In this document: positions 1 through 7,683 of the stretch, piece after piece | How the letters are laid out: the number at the start of each line of letters is the position of its first letter | Position numbering within the stretch: the stretch's first letter is position 1 | Origin: Cloacimonetes bacterium UBA5614 | GTDB lineage: Bacteria > Cloacimonadota > Cloacimonadia > Cloacimonadales > Cloacimonadaceae | Assembly (NCBI GenBank): GCA_002424605.1 | Contig: DIKQ01000001.1 | Coordinates: 69,139 to 133,138, forward strand | Length of the DNA: 64,000 nt | Direction of reading: 5' to 3' | Notes under the pieces: generated by a model | What the model was told of the DNA's origin: nothing | Seen by the model: only the letters and a program-made list of their open reading frames with translations | Databases searched by the model: none | Translations under genes and position numbers: made by a program

Positions 1-852
1 GAGAAAAGGACAACCGACGCCGGAGAACCAGAAGTCCATGCCCGCCATATCCTGGTCAAGACAGACGCCACAGATGAAATGAAAAGCATCCTGCAGGAAC
101 AGGCAGACCTCTTCAGTATTGCCGTGAAGGAAAAAGGACTTGTCAGGGCTGCCATAGCCATGGACCTTAAGGTGGAAGAAACCAATGACTTTTATGAAAA
201 GGACAGGGCTATCCGCGAAATCGGACAATACCCCGAACTGATTTCCGGCGCATTCTCCAACCATCTGGGTTACGTCCCTGCCACCGTGACAGGTAGAAGC
301 GGTGAAGTTTTCGTCTGTGAGCTGTCAGACAGCCTCGGCGTGCACTATGCCCCCTTGGAAAAGGAAAAGAACAACATCGTCCGCCTGCTGGAACGCGAGA
401 AACGCATTGCCGCCAATAAACAGCGCGCCCGCGATTTCTTTGATATGCACGCGGGTGAGGATTATATTGCCGTCGCAGAGCGCGACTCCATGAAAATCGT
501 GGATGCCAACGGCATCAAGGACGGCGCTTCCATCCCGGAAATCGGAATGGTCAAGTCTCTTACCGAAGCCCTCTTTACTACTGAGCAGGGTCAGTACACG
601 CCTGTCGTGGAAAACGAGCAGAATGCTTTCCTCGCCCTGGTCACCAACCGCAACAAAGCGGACATGAAGAAATGGGATAGGGATAAGAACAAGCTGATTG
701 CCGATGCCAGTGACAAGCTGAAGTCAAACCATATGAACACCTGGTATTACCAGCAACGGCAGAAAATGACCATAGAGGACAACCGCAAGGAATACTTTGA
801 ACTGCCTGCCCCCAAGATGGGTTCTCAGCAAATCCAGCTCAGTCCGCAATAA
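1..852 (+). CDS. PpiD/SurA-like periplasmic peptidyl-prolyl isomerase, C-terminal part (5' end outside window)
   Basis: The frame is open from base 1, so the gene starts upstream; 283 residues are visible. Near the left edge is HARHILVKT, the usual first strand of a parvulin (PpiC) rotamase domain, which folds exported proteins in the periplasm. The remainder is charged and helical and resembles the tail of PpiD-type proteins: a segment with GLVRAAIAMDLKVEET (about residues 46-61), a long Lys/Glu-rich helix, and a second similar block ending in YYQQRQKM. The glycine-rich block that normally follows the first parvulin strand is not visible, so this copy of the domain may be short or degenerate, and a complete one may lie upstream. 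A hairpin terminator follows the stop. Family assignment is fairly good; enzymatic activity is uncertain. Confidence 0.7.
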   Translation, partial: EKRTTDAGEPEVHARHILVKTDATDEMKSILQEQADLFSIAVKEKGLVRAAIAMDLKVEETNDFYEKDRAIREIGQYPELISGAFSNHLGYVPATVTGRSGEVFVCELSDSLGVHYAPLEKEKNNIVRLLEREKRIAANKQRARDFFDMHAGEDYIAVAERDSMKIVDANGIKDGASIPEIGMVKSLTEALFTTEQGQYTPVVENEQNAFLALVTNRNKADMKKWDRDKNKLIADASDKLKSNHMNTWYYQQRQKMTIEDNRKEYFELPAPKMGSQQIQLSPQ

Positions 853-882
853 TCACATCTTTCATTATAGTAACTCCCCCCT

Positions 883-913
883 GCCCTGCCTTTAGCGCAG
901 GGCTTTTTCTTTT
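883..913 (+). terminator. Rho-independent terminator after the PPIase gene
   Basis: Perfect 7-bp stem GCCCTGC/GCAGGGC (883-889 with 897-903) around a 7-nt loop, followed by a T-rich run (904-913). It separates the isomerase gene from the TetR unit. Confidence 0.85.
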
Positions 914-934
914 CCCCCGCATCCAGCCCGGAAT

Positions 935-1000
935 CCACCCGGCATCCTCGTGGGCTTACCCCAGGTGGACCCCAGGAGGACCCCAGGTGGCAAGCAGGCA
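935..1000 (+). repeat. Mirrored 11-nt-unit intergenic element R1
   Basis: Two left units (CCACCCGGCAT 935-945, CCTCGTGGGCT 946-956), one central base (957), then three inverted units (ACCCCAGGTGG 958-968, ACCCCAGGAGG 969-979, ACCCCAGGTGG 980-990), closed by CAAGCAGGCA (991-1000). The layout is 2-1-3, as in R2 and R6. It lies between the PPIase terminator and the TetR promoter. Function unknown. Confidence 0.85.
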
Positions 1001-1048
1001 GGAAAGCTGTCGGATGACTTTATAAACACCAGCATAAGAAAAAACTGC

Positions 1049-1077
1049 TTGACAATTTACTGACCGTCGGTCATAAT
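1049..1077 (+). promoter_or_regulatory. TetR-gene promoter with embedded 13-bp operator palindrome
   Basis: TTGACA (1049-1054) and CATAAT (1072-1077) are 17 nt apart, a near-consensus sigma-70 promoter. TGACCGTCGGTCA (1061-1073) is a perfect odd palindrome in the spacer reaching into the -10. Operators of this kind, TGACC-N-GGTCA, are common for TetR/AcrR repressors. The inference is that the TetR protein encoded directly downstream represses its own operon here. Confidence 0.85.
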
Positions 1078-1125
1078 GCTACCATAAGTTTAATAAAGCA
1101 ACATAAGTTGTTGAAGGAGTTAATA

Positions 1126-1812
1126 ATGGGTATCCATGAACGCAAGGAACGCGAACGGGAACAGAGAAAGAAAACCATCCTGGACTGCTCTATGAGGATT
1201 TTCATGCACAAGGGCATCGCTACCGCCACCATGGACGAAATCGCAGAGTGCGCCGAACTCAGTAAAGCCACTCTTTACCTTTATTTTAAGAGCAAGGACG
1301 AGATTGTCTTCCAGGCAATCGGCTGCGTGATTGAGAACTTTACGGCTTACATCGAAAACGAATATGCCGGAGCAAACAGCGTCCAGGAAAAGATGCGGGG
1401 CATCGGAGAGGCTTATCTACGCTTTTACCGTGAGAATTATGGGCAGTATGTGCTGTTCAATTCACAGGATTCCGCCACCCATGTGGACTATTCCAAGTAT
1501 GAATTCTACAGCGAGGTCCTGCAGAAATCAAACCGCCTGTGGCAGCTAATCTGCGAGCCCATCATCGAAGCAGTGCAGGCAGGTTACCTGAGAGCGGACA
1601 CCAACGCCATCGAGCTTGCCCTTACCCTCTGGGGCGCCAGCAACGGCATCCTAAACCTGATGAGCCATGTTGACAGCACGCACCGGAAAGAGGACTTTGC
1701 CGGGTACATCGAGCAGGATAGCTATCTGGCTCAAATGAGCACCCTGGATTATGAAAAGATGCTGCGCAACCTCTGGGAAGCAGCAATATCCCAGTACAGA
1801 GCAATAAACTAA
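1126..1812 (+). CDS. TetR/AcrR family transcriptional regulator
   Basis: 228 residues, about the usual length. The N-terminal HTH reads TATMDEIAECAELSKATLYL, followed by YFKSKDEIVFQAI, the classic TetR pattern; the ligand-binding half is divergent, as is normal. I chose ATG 1126 over the in-frame TTG 1108 because AAGGAG (1114-1119) sits 6 nt before it. Proteins of this family dimerise on a palindrome and release it on binding a small ligand; the perfect palindrome within the promoter just upstream is the likely autoregulatory site. The TonB receptor gene begins 18 nt after the stop, so receptor and lipoprotein are probably under the same control. The ligand cannot be deduced from the sequence. 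Confidence 0.9.
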   Translation: MGIHERKEREREQRKKTILDCSMRIFMHKGIATATMDEIAECAELSKATLYLYFKSKDEIVFQAIGCVIENFTAYIENEYAGANSVQEKMRGIGEAYLRFYRENYGQYVLFNSQDSATHVDYSKYEFYSEVLQKSNRLWQLICEPIIEAVQAGYLRADTNAIELALTLWGASNGILNLMSHVDSTHRKEDFAGYIEQDSYLAQMSTLDYEKMLRNLWEAAISQYRAIN

Positions 1813-1830
1813 ACAAAGGATAGAAGAAAA

Positions 1831-4158
1831 ATGCCACGAATACTCTCTTTAATACTGATACTGCTGGCAATGGCAGGAATGCTTTCCGCCGCCACCGTCA
1901 GCGGATTCATCACCAGAGCTGACAGCGGTGAACCCTTGCAGTACGTGAATCTCCGCATTGTTGAAACCAAAGGCGGCACCCAGTCCAATAAAAAGGGCTA
2001 TTACGTTATCGATATAAAGTCGCCGGGCACCTATAAACTGGTTGCTACAATGATATCCTATTTAAAAGTGGAGCAGACTTTTACGGTGAAGGAGACCGGA
2101 CAGGACATCTCCCTGGATATCTCCATGGAAAAGGCGTCGGTGGAAATGCAAAAGGTGGTCGTCACCGCCTCCCAGAACGGCAAGGACGATGTCAATACCC
2201 CGCATATCAAGGTAAGTACCATCACCCAGACCACGGAAGACATTCTCAATACCGTCTCCGTAGCGGAAGCGGACGTCTTTCGCAGTATCCTTACCCTGCC
2301 GGGCGTGACCCCAATCTCAGACTTCTCCAGCGGATTATATGTCCGGGGAGGCAGTCCCGACCAAAACCTCATCCTGATAGACGACATCGATGTCTATAAC
2401 CCCAACCACTTTGGCGGTGTCTTCAGCACTTTCAATACAGACGCCGTGGAAAGCGTCGAACTCATCAAAGGCGGTTATCCCGCCAAATACGGCGGAAGGC
2501 TTTCCTCAGTTCTGGATGTCACCAACCGCCAGGGTAACCGGCATCACCACCAGGGTGTGAAGCGCCTCAGCCTGATTTCCGCCAGCGTCACAGTGGAGGG
2601 TCCGTGGAAAGCCGGGGGCGAGAAAGGCTCTTATATGGCTTCTTTCCGGCGCACCTATCTGGACGTCCTGAAACAAGCCTTTGATTTACCGGATTACTAC
2701 TTCTACGACGGACACTGGAAAATGAACTGGGATATCAATAACAAGGACAAGGTGAGCGCCAGCATGTACTTCGGAAAGGACAACCTGGATATGGACGTCG
2801 GGGTTGGCTTGCACATCGATTGGGGAAACCAGACGTTTTCCTCCCAGTGGGTGCATATCTTTAACCCGCGTCTGTTCTCGCACTTCGTTCTGGCAGGCAG
2901 CCGTTTTGAAAGCAATATGAAGCAGTTCTCCCAGAAAGGTGAAACCTTCAGCCGGCATAACTCTATAGATGACGTAACCCTCAAAGGCATCTACTCCTGG
3001 CTTCCCAACAACAACAACCAGGTGGACTTTGGCATGGAAGTGAAGTGGAACCGTGTGAAGCTGCTGGTGGATACCGCCTACCAGATGGACCCGAACTCGC
3101 TTCCGGACGTGAAGGCCTCTTCGGTGACGGGTGCTGCTTACATACAGAATATCTGGGACATTGATGAACTGTGGACCCTGCAGCCTGGACTGAGATTCTC
3201 TACTTACAACTCCATCGATATAAACCTGCCCAGTTGCAGGAATGCCAATTATTCCAATCTGGAGCCTCGTATCTCCCTGCGCCGCAAGCTGGACATCGCA
3301 GAAAACGTCTTTGTCACCTACGGACGCTATTACCAATACCTTACCCTGATGTCCATGGGCGTGAGCACTCCCTTTGACCTCTGGTTCCCGCTGGACGGCA
3401 GTTTGAAACCCGGCATCTCAGACCACTATATACTGGGTTACAAAAACGAGCTTTCGCCGGACTTTGCCTTGGACGTGGAGCTTTATTACAAACACAACCA
3501 GAACCTGCTGGAATACAATCCCGCCACCGATTTTTCCTGGAACAACGAGACGGGCCAGCTCAAGGACGTATTCTACGTCGGAAAGGGCTTCACTTATGGA
3601 ATCGACACCCAGCTTCGCACTGACTGGAACGGGCTGGAGGGCTTCATTGGCTACACCCTGAGCAATACCAGGCGCAAAATGGCAGGAACCAATATAGACC
3701 CCGAAACCCATGAACCCCAGTACTTTTACCCGCTCTACGACAAGACCCACCAGATGAACATCGTGGAGACCTACAAATTTACCGAGAACACCGGACGCCA
3801 GCTCTGGGGCGGAGACCTGAAGTTCGGACTGAACTTCGCCTGGTCTTCCGGACAGCCTACCCAGGTGCCGGAAGGCGTATTCTTTGACGGAGAGCAGTTT
3901 CAGATTCTTTACAGCTACAAGGACCGTGTCCGCCTGCCTGATTATGTGCGCCTGGACCTAAGCATCAAGAACGAGTGGAGCAAAAGCTGGGGAAGCATCG
4001 AGCCCTACATCGAAGTAATCAACGTATTCAACCGCAAAAACATCGGCAGCCGCAACTATTACATCGCCTTTAACGATGAAGGCAATGCCGAGCTCAAATC
4101 CTCTGACAGCGGGCAATTTCCCTTTGTGCCCTTTGTCGGTGTCAACGTAAAATGGTAA
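1831..4158 (+). CDS. TonB-dependent outer-membrane receptor with carboxypeptidase-regulatory-like N-domain
   Basis: 775 residues. A signal peptide ends near residue 20 (GMLSAATV). A CarboxypepD_reg-like beta-sandwich follows (about 22-110), as is typical of FCB-group receptors. The plug (about 135-240) contains SGLYVRGGSPDQNLILIDD and VESVELIKGGYPAKYGGRLS, the hallmark plug motifs. The rest is a 22-strand-type barrel rich in aromatic/aromatic strands, ending in aromatic-rich FVPFVGVNVKW as a C-terminal beta signal. It would import a bulky ligand across the outer membrane using TonB energy. It sits between a TetR gene (18-nt gap) and a DUF4249 lipoprotein (9-nt gap), a pairing frequent in Bacteroidetes. 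No TonB, ExbB or ExbD genes are in the window. Substrate unknown. Confidence 0.9.
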   Translation: MPRILSLILILLAMAGMLSAATVSGFITRADSGEPLQYVNLRIVETKGGTQSNKKGYYVIDIKSPGTYKLVATMISYLKVEQTFTVKETGQDISLDISMEKASVEMQKVVVTASQNGKDDVNTPHIKVSTITQTTEDILNTVSVAEADVFRSILTLPGVTPISDFSSGLYVRGGSPDQNLILIDDIDVYNPNHFGGVFSTFNTDAVESVELIKGGYPAKYGGRLSSVLDVTNRQGNRHHHQGVKRLSLISASVTVEGPWKAGGEKGSYMASFRRTYLDVLKQAFDLPDYYFYDGHWKMNWDINNKDKVSASMYFGKDNLDMDVGVGLHIDWGNQTFSSQWVHIFNPRLFSHFVLAGSRFESNMKQFSQKGETFSRHNSIDDVTLKGIYSWLPNNNNQVDFGMEVKWNRVKLLVDTAYQMDPNSLPDVKASSVTGAAYIQNIWDIDELWTLQPGLRFSTYNSIDINLPSCRNANYSNLEPRISLRRKLDIAENVFVTYGRYYQYLTLMSMGVSTPFDLWFPLDGSLKPGISDHYILGYKNELSPDFALDVELYYKHNQNLLEYNPATDFSWNNETGQLKDVFYVGKGFTYGIDTQLRTDWNGLEGFIGYTLSNTRRKMAGTNIDPETHEPQYFYPLYDKTHQMNIVETYKFTENTGRQLWGGDLKFGLNFAWSSGQPTQVPEGVFFDGEQFQILYSYKDRVRLPDYVRLDLSIKNEWSKSWGSIEPYIEVINVFNRKNIGSRNYYIAFNDEGNAELKSSDSGQFPFVPFVGVNVKW

Positions 4159-4167
4159 GGTGACAGC

Positions 4168-5169
4168 ATGAGAAACAAAATGATACATACCAGGAAAACA
4201 ATAATCGGAAAGCGGACTGCACGTCTGCTGATGATACTGCTGACAGCATTGCTGCTGGCAGGATGTTCCGATTTCGTCTCCCCGGAGCGTTACACCGCTC
4301 CCCAATACACCCTGAACGGCATCCTGAAAGCAGGCGAGACCATCGGGTTTGAGAATCCGGTCTGGATAGGCAAAAGCGCGTCCCTGGACGAGCTCAATTC
4401 CTCCGAGCTGTTTGTCCACGATGCCACAGTAAGAATCCTGCAGACCACCCCCAACGGCGACACACTGAGTTTTTACCTGACGCCGGTCACCTTCCCGATT
4501 CCGGACAGCGACAGGCAGGTAACCTTTTACATCGACCCGGAAATGCACGTCATCCAGCCGGAACACACTTACAGGGCTGAAGTTACCGTCCCCGGTTATG
4601 ACAGATTGATTTCCGCTGAAACGAGCGTGCCCAAGGTTGCCGAGCTGGTGCCAAACTTCAATTATACCCCGCCCCCGGGACAGGGTTATACCACAGACCC
4701 GTCAGACACGCTCACCAGCATTCCCTACACCCTTGTGGACCTGCATTATCCCGTTACGGTAAGGGTGGATGGCGACCAGGTAGTAAATTACATGGTAGAG
4801 CTTTTCTGCCTGGAAGAATTTTCCACCGACCTGGAGTTTACCACCGTCTTTTTCGGGCAGGAGCATCCGCCTGCGGAGATGGAGTCAAATTACTACCAGG
4901 CATCGGGAGAGACCATCCGCCGCATCAATATCATGTCCCGTTTCGTTTCACGCCAGCATACGGACGGCAACTGGTATGTCTCCCTTTCGGATTACCGACA
5001 GGCATATATCTTTTACGGGCGCTACAAGGTGACAGCGTATGTGATGGATGATAATTATTACAAATACAAATTCATGCCGGAAGGATACTACCACGGCGGA
5101 GTGCAAAACGGGCTGGGCTGCTTCGGCTCCGTTTCCGGCGGCGTGATGTATGCCAAAATCGTAAAGTAA
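4168..5169 (+). CDS. DUF4249-type outer-membrane lipoprotein, partner of the TonB receptor
   Basis: 333 residues from ATG 4168; ATG 4180 (residue 5) is an alternative. A charged N-terminus and hydrophobic stretch end in the lipobox LLLAGC, with the acylated Cys at about 33. The body is beta-rich: an early ALNG-like strand (YTLNGILKAGETIGF), a central segment with acidic and aromatic residues, and a C-terminal block (YHGGVQNGLGCFGSVSGGV) like the end of DUF4249 proteins. These proteins are encoded next to TonB receptors of FCB bacteria and are thought to be extracytoplasmic ligand-capture partners. The 9-nt gap to the receptor gene supports cotranscription and a shared job. The family call rests on pattern and context, not on an alignment. 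Confidence 0.75.
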   Translation: MRNKMIHTRKTIIGKRTARLLMILLTALLLAGCSDFVSPERYTAPQYTLNGILKAGETIGFENPVWIGKSASLDELNSSELFVHDATVRILQTTPNGDTLSFYLTPVTFPIPDSDRQVTFYIDPEMHVIQPEHTYRAEVTVPGYDRLISAETSVPKVAELVPNFNYTPPPGQGYTTDPSDTLTSIPYTLVDLHYPVTVRVDGDQVVNYMVELFCLEEFSTDLEFTTVFFGQEHPPAEMESNYYQASGETIRRINIMSRFVSRQHTDGNWYVSLSDYRQAYIFYGRYKVTAYVMDDNYYKYKFMPEGYYHGGVQNGLGCFGSVSGGVMYAKIVK

Positions 5170-5283
5170 GCTCATCTCCTCAGAAGTTCGGGTCCGCCTG
5201 GGTTGTTATCTGTTCAGATATTGATTCAAGGCGGATTCGGACTTCTTTTTTTCTTGCCCCTTCCCCTCTCCTTCCTCTATGAG

Positions 5284-5366
5284 ATGTCGCGGAGATGCCC
5301 CGAAGCCTCCCGAAGAAAACCCGGCTATCTTCGGGACATCTTCGGGACATCTCAGCAGGCAGGGAA
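5284..5366 (+). repeat. Mirrored 11-nt-unit intergenic element R4
   Basis: Left units ATGTCGCGGAG (5284-5294) and ATGCCCCGAAG (5295-5305) face right units CTTCGGGACAT (5329-5339) and CTTCGGGACAT (5340-5350), mirrored about base 5317. The innermost unit on each side is degraded, probably by an indel. GAGATGTC and GACATCTC mark the outer limits of symmetry. The end reads AGCAGGCAGGGAA (5354-5366), like the other copies. It lies in a convergent gap, with a pyrimidine-rich run just before it (5256-5278) that resembles the run before R5. Confidence 0.75.
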
Positions 5367-5370
5367 AAAG

Positions 5371-5398
5371 AAACCGCCATGCAATGATGGCGGTTTTT
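5371..5398. terminator. Bidirectional terminator between convergent genes
   Basis: AAACCGCCAT (5371-5380) pairs perfectly with ATGGCGGTTT (5387-5396) around a 6-nt loop. T-runs flank both sides (TTTTT on the plus side; CTTTTTCCC read on the minus strand), so it can end both the DUF4249 unit and the protease unit. Confidence 0.85.
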
Positions 5399-5427
5399 GC
5401 TTTGTTAAAGTATATGTTGTCTGTTAA

Positions 5428-7665
5428 TTATCTGATATACATCACTTTTTGGGTGGCAGTGTTGCCGTGTGAGTCGTTAAGACGGATAAAGTAGATGCCC
5501 GGGCTCACTTTTCTGCCCTGGAAATCCGTTGCATCCCAGCTCAGGGATTGACTGCCGGCAGATTTGAAACCGGAGTCCAGAGTCCTGACCAGCCGTCCTT
5601 TCAGGTCATAGATACGGAGGCTGGCATTGCCGCTTTCCTTTTGCTGCCAGGATAAAACAGCAGTTGAGCTGAAGGGGTTGGGACCTGCTTTCAGGGCAAG
5701 GTCTGCCGTCGGGACGATGTTCTCATCATCGTTGCCCACATAACTGGTCCATAACTGGAACTGGTCCAGCAGCAGGACGCTGCCATTGTCCGTAACGCAG
5801 TTCACGCCGATGAACAGGTTGGTATGGGTGTTGCCGGTGATGATATATTCAAACCGGGTCCATTCGGAGGGCACCTCAACGGGTGTATCTCCGCTGATAA
5901 TGGTCATCTGGTCCGGCTGGGGATTGGGCAGGTTGTAGCCGACCCGGATTTTGGCAGGCAGATTGTCCGGATGAACGGATTTTGCCCAAAACCGCAATCT
6001 TGCCTGGCTGCCTGTATTCCACTTGGGGGAGCAGAACCAGTCGTTATTTGCGCCTTCGGCGGAGGGGAAGCAAATCAGCACCCTGTCTCCGTTCAGCGGA
6101 GTATATTCCGGCATGGGCGGTACTGCAGAGGCAGGATTAAACACCATGTATGACAAAGGCTCGCCCTCGCCCGGAAAGTCTGAATAATCAGATTCCACCG
6201 TGTTGGCGGCATCCAGGTCATATGTGAACCAGGGCGTCAAATCAGTGGCGAAATCGCTGAAATTGGCAAAGCTTTCCTGATAGTTGATGACAGGAGCCGG
6301 ATAAATGGTGGCAACCACAGTGTTGGAAGGGGCGGAATCGCCTTGGGAGAAATTGGCAACCACGTAATAGGTATAAGTCCCTGCTTGGGGATTGATGTCA
6401 TAATAATAAGTGGTAAAGGGGTCGGCAGTAGAGCCGTGGATAACGCCGTTTCTGTACAGGGTGAATCCCAGCAGAGCGCGGTTGAGGGGGCTCTGCCATT
6501 CCAGGAAGATGTTGTTGCCGGCATCCACGGTGGCGGTAAGATTGGTGGCAGGCGCAACAGGAGCGGTGGGACGGATTCCGATGATGGCTCCCTGGGAGGA
6601 ATTGAACTGGTATTGCCCGGGATTCAGGTTTGAGAGATAGAAATAGCCGTCTGCCCAGCCGTTCCAGCCCCAATTGAAGTGGAAATAGTTGGTACCCTGA
6701 TAACCGTCGCAGACAAAGGCATGGCCTCCGTTAACGGTGTCCTGTCCAAAGTAATAAACCGGGCGTCCAGCATCCAGTTCTGTTCTCATGGCAGCTTCCC
6801 AATTGGTAGTCGTGTAAGAACTCTTGTAAACAAGCTGGGCTGTGGACTCATAGTTAAAGAAATTAACCAGGGCAGGCCTGACTGCAGAAGCATAGGAGCC
6901 GGAACCGTTGGGACCGTAATCCATATTGATGGCGACTCCCGCGTGGAACATCAGGGTGCTGAGGGCGGTGTTGGGAGTATAGTAAAGCACATTGGGCATT
7001 GAGGAGTAATTATAGGTGGTGGCGCCGAAGTTGGCGGTGATGGAACCATAAGTGGCATGGTAGTAGGTGTTTGAACCTGTTCCCTGGGTGGGGTATGCCC
7101 AGAACTTCATTATCTGCGCCAGGGCGGATGCTCCGCAACCGGCATAGACTCTGCCTCCGGGACCCTGAGCATCTGCGGGACACATGGAATTATAAGGCCA
7201 GTCCTGGTCCCAGGTGGTGGTTAACAGAGGCGATACAGGCCTGTCAGGCAGAAAACCGCTATAATCGCCATTGCGTAATGCGTTCCAGCCGGGATGGGCG
7301 GATATGGATTGCGAGTTCCTTATGGCTGCTATTTCCTCGTGGTACTGGTTGAAGTAACCTCTGATGTAATCAGGCAGGGCGGAATAGTTCATAGAGCCGG
7401 TTTGGCTGTAACCCAGAATCGGGTGGATGGCATCATCCGCGCTGACCAGGATGTAGCCGCCGTCTTCAAAGGAAACCAGAAACCAGTCAGTAAGGTTATC
7501 CTGAATGGGGTTTGTTATAGCAGTGATTTCTGCATTCGTGTTTACAGGACTTAAGTGCCGTATCCAACCGGTAGCGACAGACAGCGCTTCGTCCCGGCTG
7601 ACCGGAACTGCGGTCAGGGACGCCAGCAACAGGCATAACATTGTAATCAGCATTAGTTTTTTCAT
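5428..7665 (-). CDS. Secreted C10-family (streptopain-like) cysteine peptidase with C-terminal sorting domain
   Basis: 745 residues. Signal peptide 1-19, then an inhibitory propeptide of Spi/C10 type (VSRDEALSVATGWI, WFLVSFEDGGYILVSADD). The catalytic Cys177 lies in YAGCGASALAQIMKFW and His315 in NGGHAFVCDGYQ followed by FHFNWGWNGWADGYF, matching family C10. An FN3 domain spans about 370-460, then a jelly-roll/cleaved-adhesin-like region, and residues 655-745 form a FlgD-like domain with GPNPFSSTAVLSW, LKGRLVRTLD and SPGIYFIRL, the type-A sorting signal of type IX secretion. Expected role: an exported surface or extracellular protease for proteinaceous substrates, made as a zymogen. It is last in a minus-strand run and ends at a bidirectional terminator. 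Confidence 0.9.
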   Translation of the reverse strand: MKKLMLITMLCLLLASLTAVPVSRDEALSVATGWIRHLSPVNTNAEITAITNPIQDNLTDWFLVSFEDGGYILVSADDAIHPILGYSQTGSMNYSALPDYIRGYFNQYHEEIAAIRNSQSISAHPGWNALRNGDYSGFLPDRPVSPLLTTTWDQDWPYNSMCPADAQGPGGRVYAGCGASALAQIMKFWAYPTQGTGSNTYYHATYGSITANFGATTYNYSSMPNVLYYTPNTALSTLMFHAGVAINMDYGPNGSGSYASAVRPALVNFFNYESTAQLVYKSSYTTTNWEAAMRTELDAGRPVYYFGQDTVNGGHAFVCDGYQGTNYFHFNWGWNGWADGYFYLSNLNPGQYQFNSSQGAIIGIRPTAPVAPATNLTATVDAGNNIFLEWQSPLNRALLGFTLYRNGVIHGSTADPFTTYYYDINPQAGTYTYYVVANFSQGDSAPSNTVVATIYPAPVINYQESFANFSDFATDLTPWFTYDLDAANTVESDYSDFPGEGEPLSYMVFNPASAVPPMPEYTPLNGDRVLICFPSAEGANNDWFCSPKWNTGSQARLRFWAKSVHPDNLPAKIRVGYNLPNPQPDQMTIISGDTPVEVPSEWTRFEYIITGNTHTNLFIGVNCVTDNGSVLLLDQFQLWTSYVGNDDENIVPTADLALKAGPNPFSSTAVLSWQQKESGNASLRIYDLKGRLVRTLDSGFKSAGSQSLSWDATDFQGRKVSPGIYFIRLNDSHGNTATQKVMYIR

Positions 7666-7683
7666 TTTATCTCTCTGAAGTAG

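Noticed and set aside
935..1000. Simple Rho-independent terminators as explanation of R1-R7
   Set aside because: None has a T-tract after the stem, several occur upstream of both flanking genes (R3, R5), and genuine terminators lie beside R1, R4 and R6.
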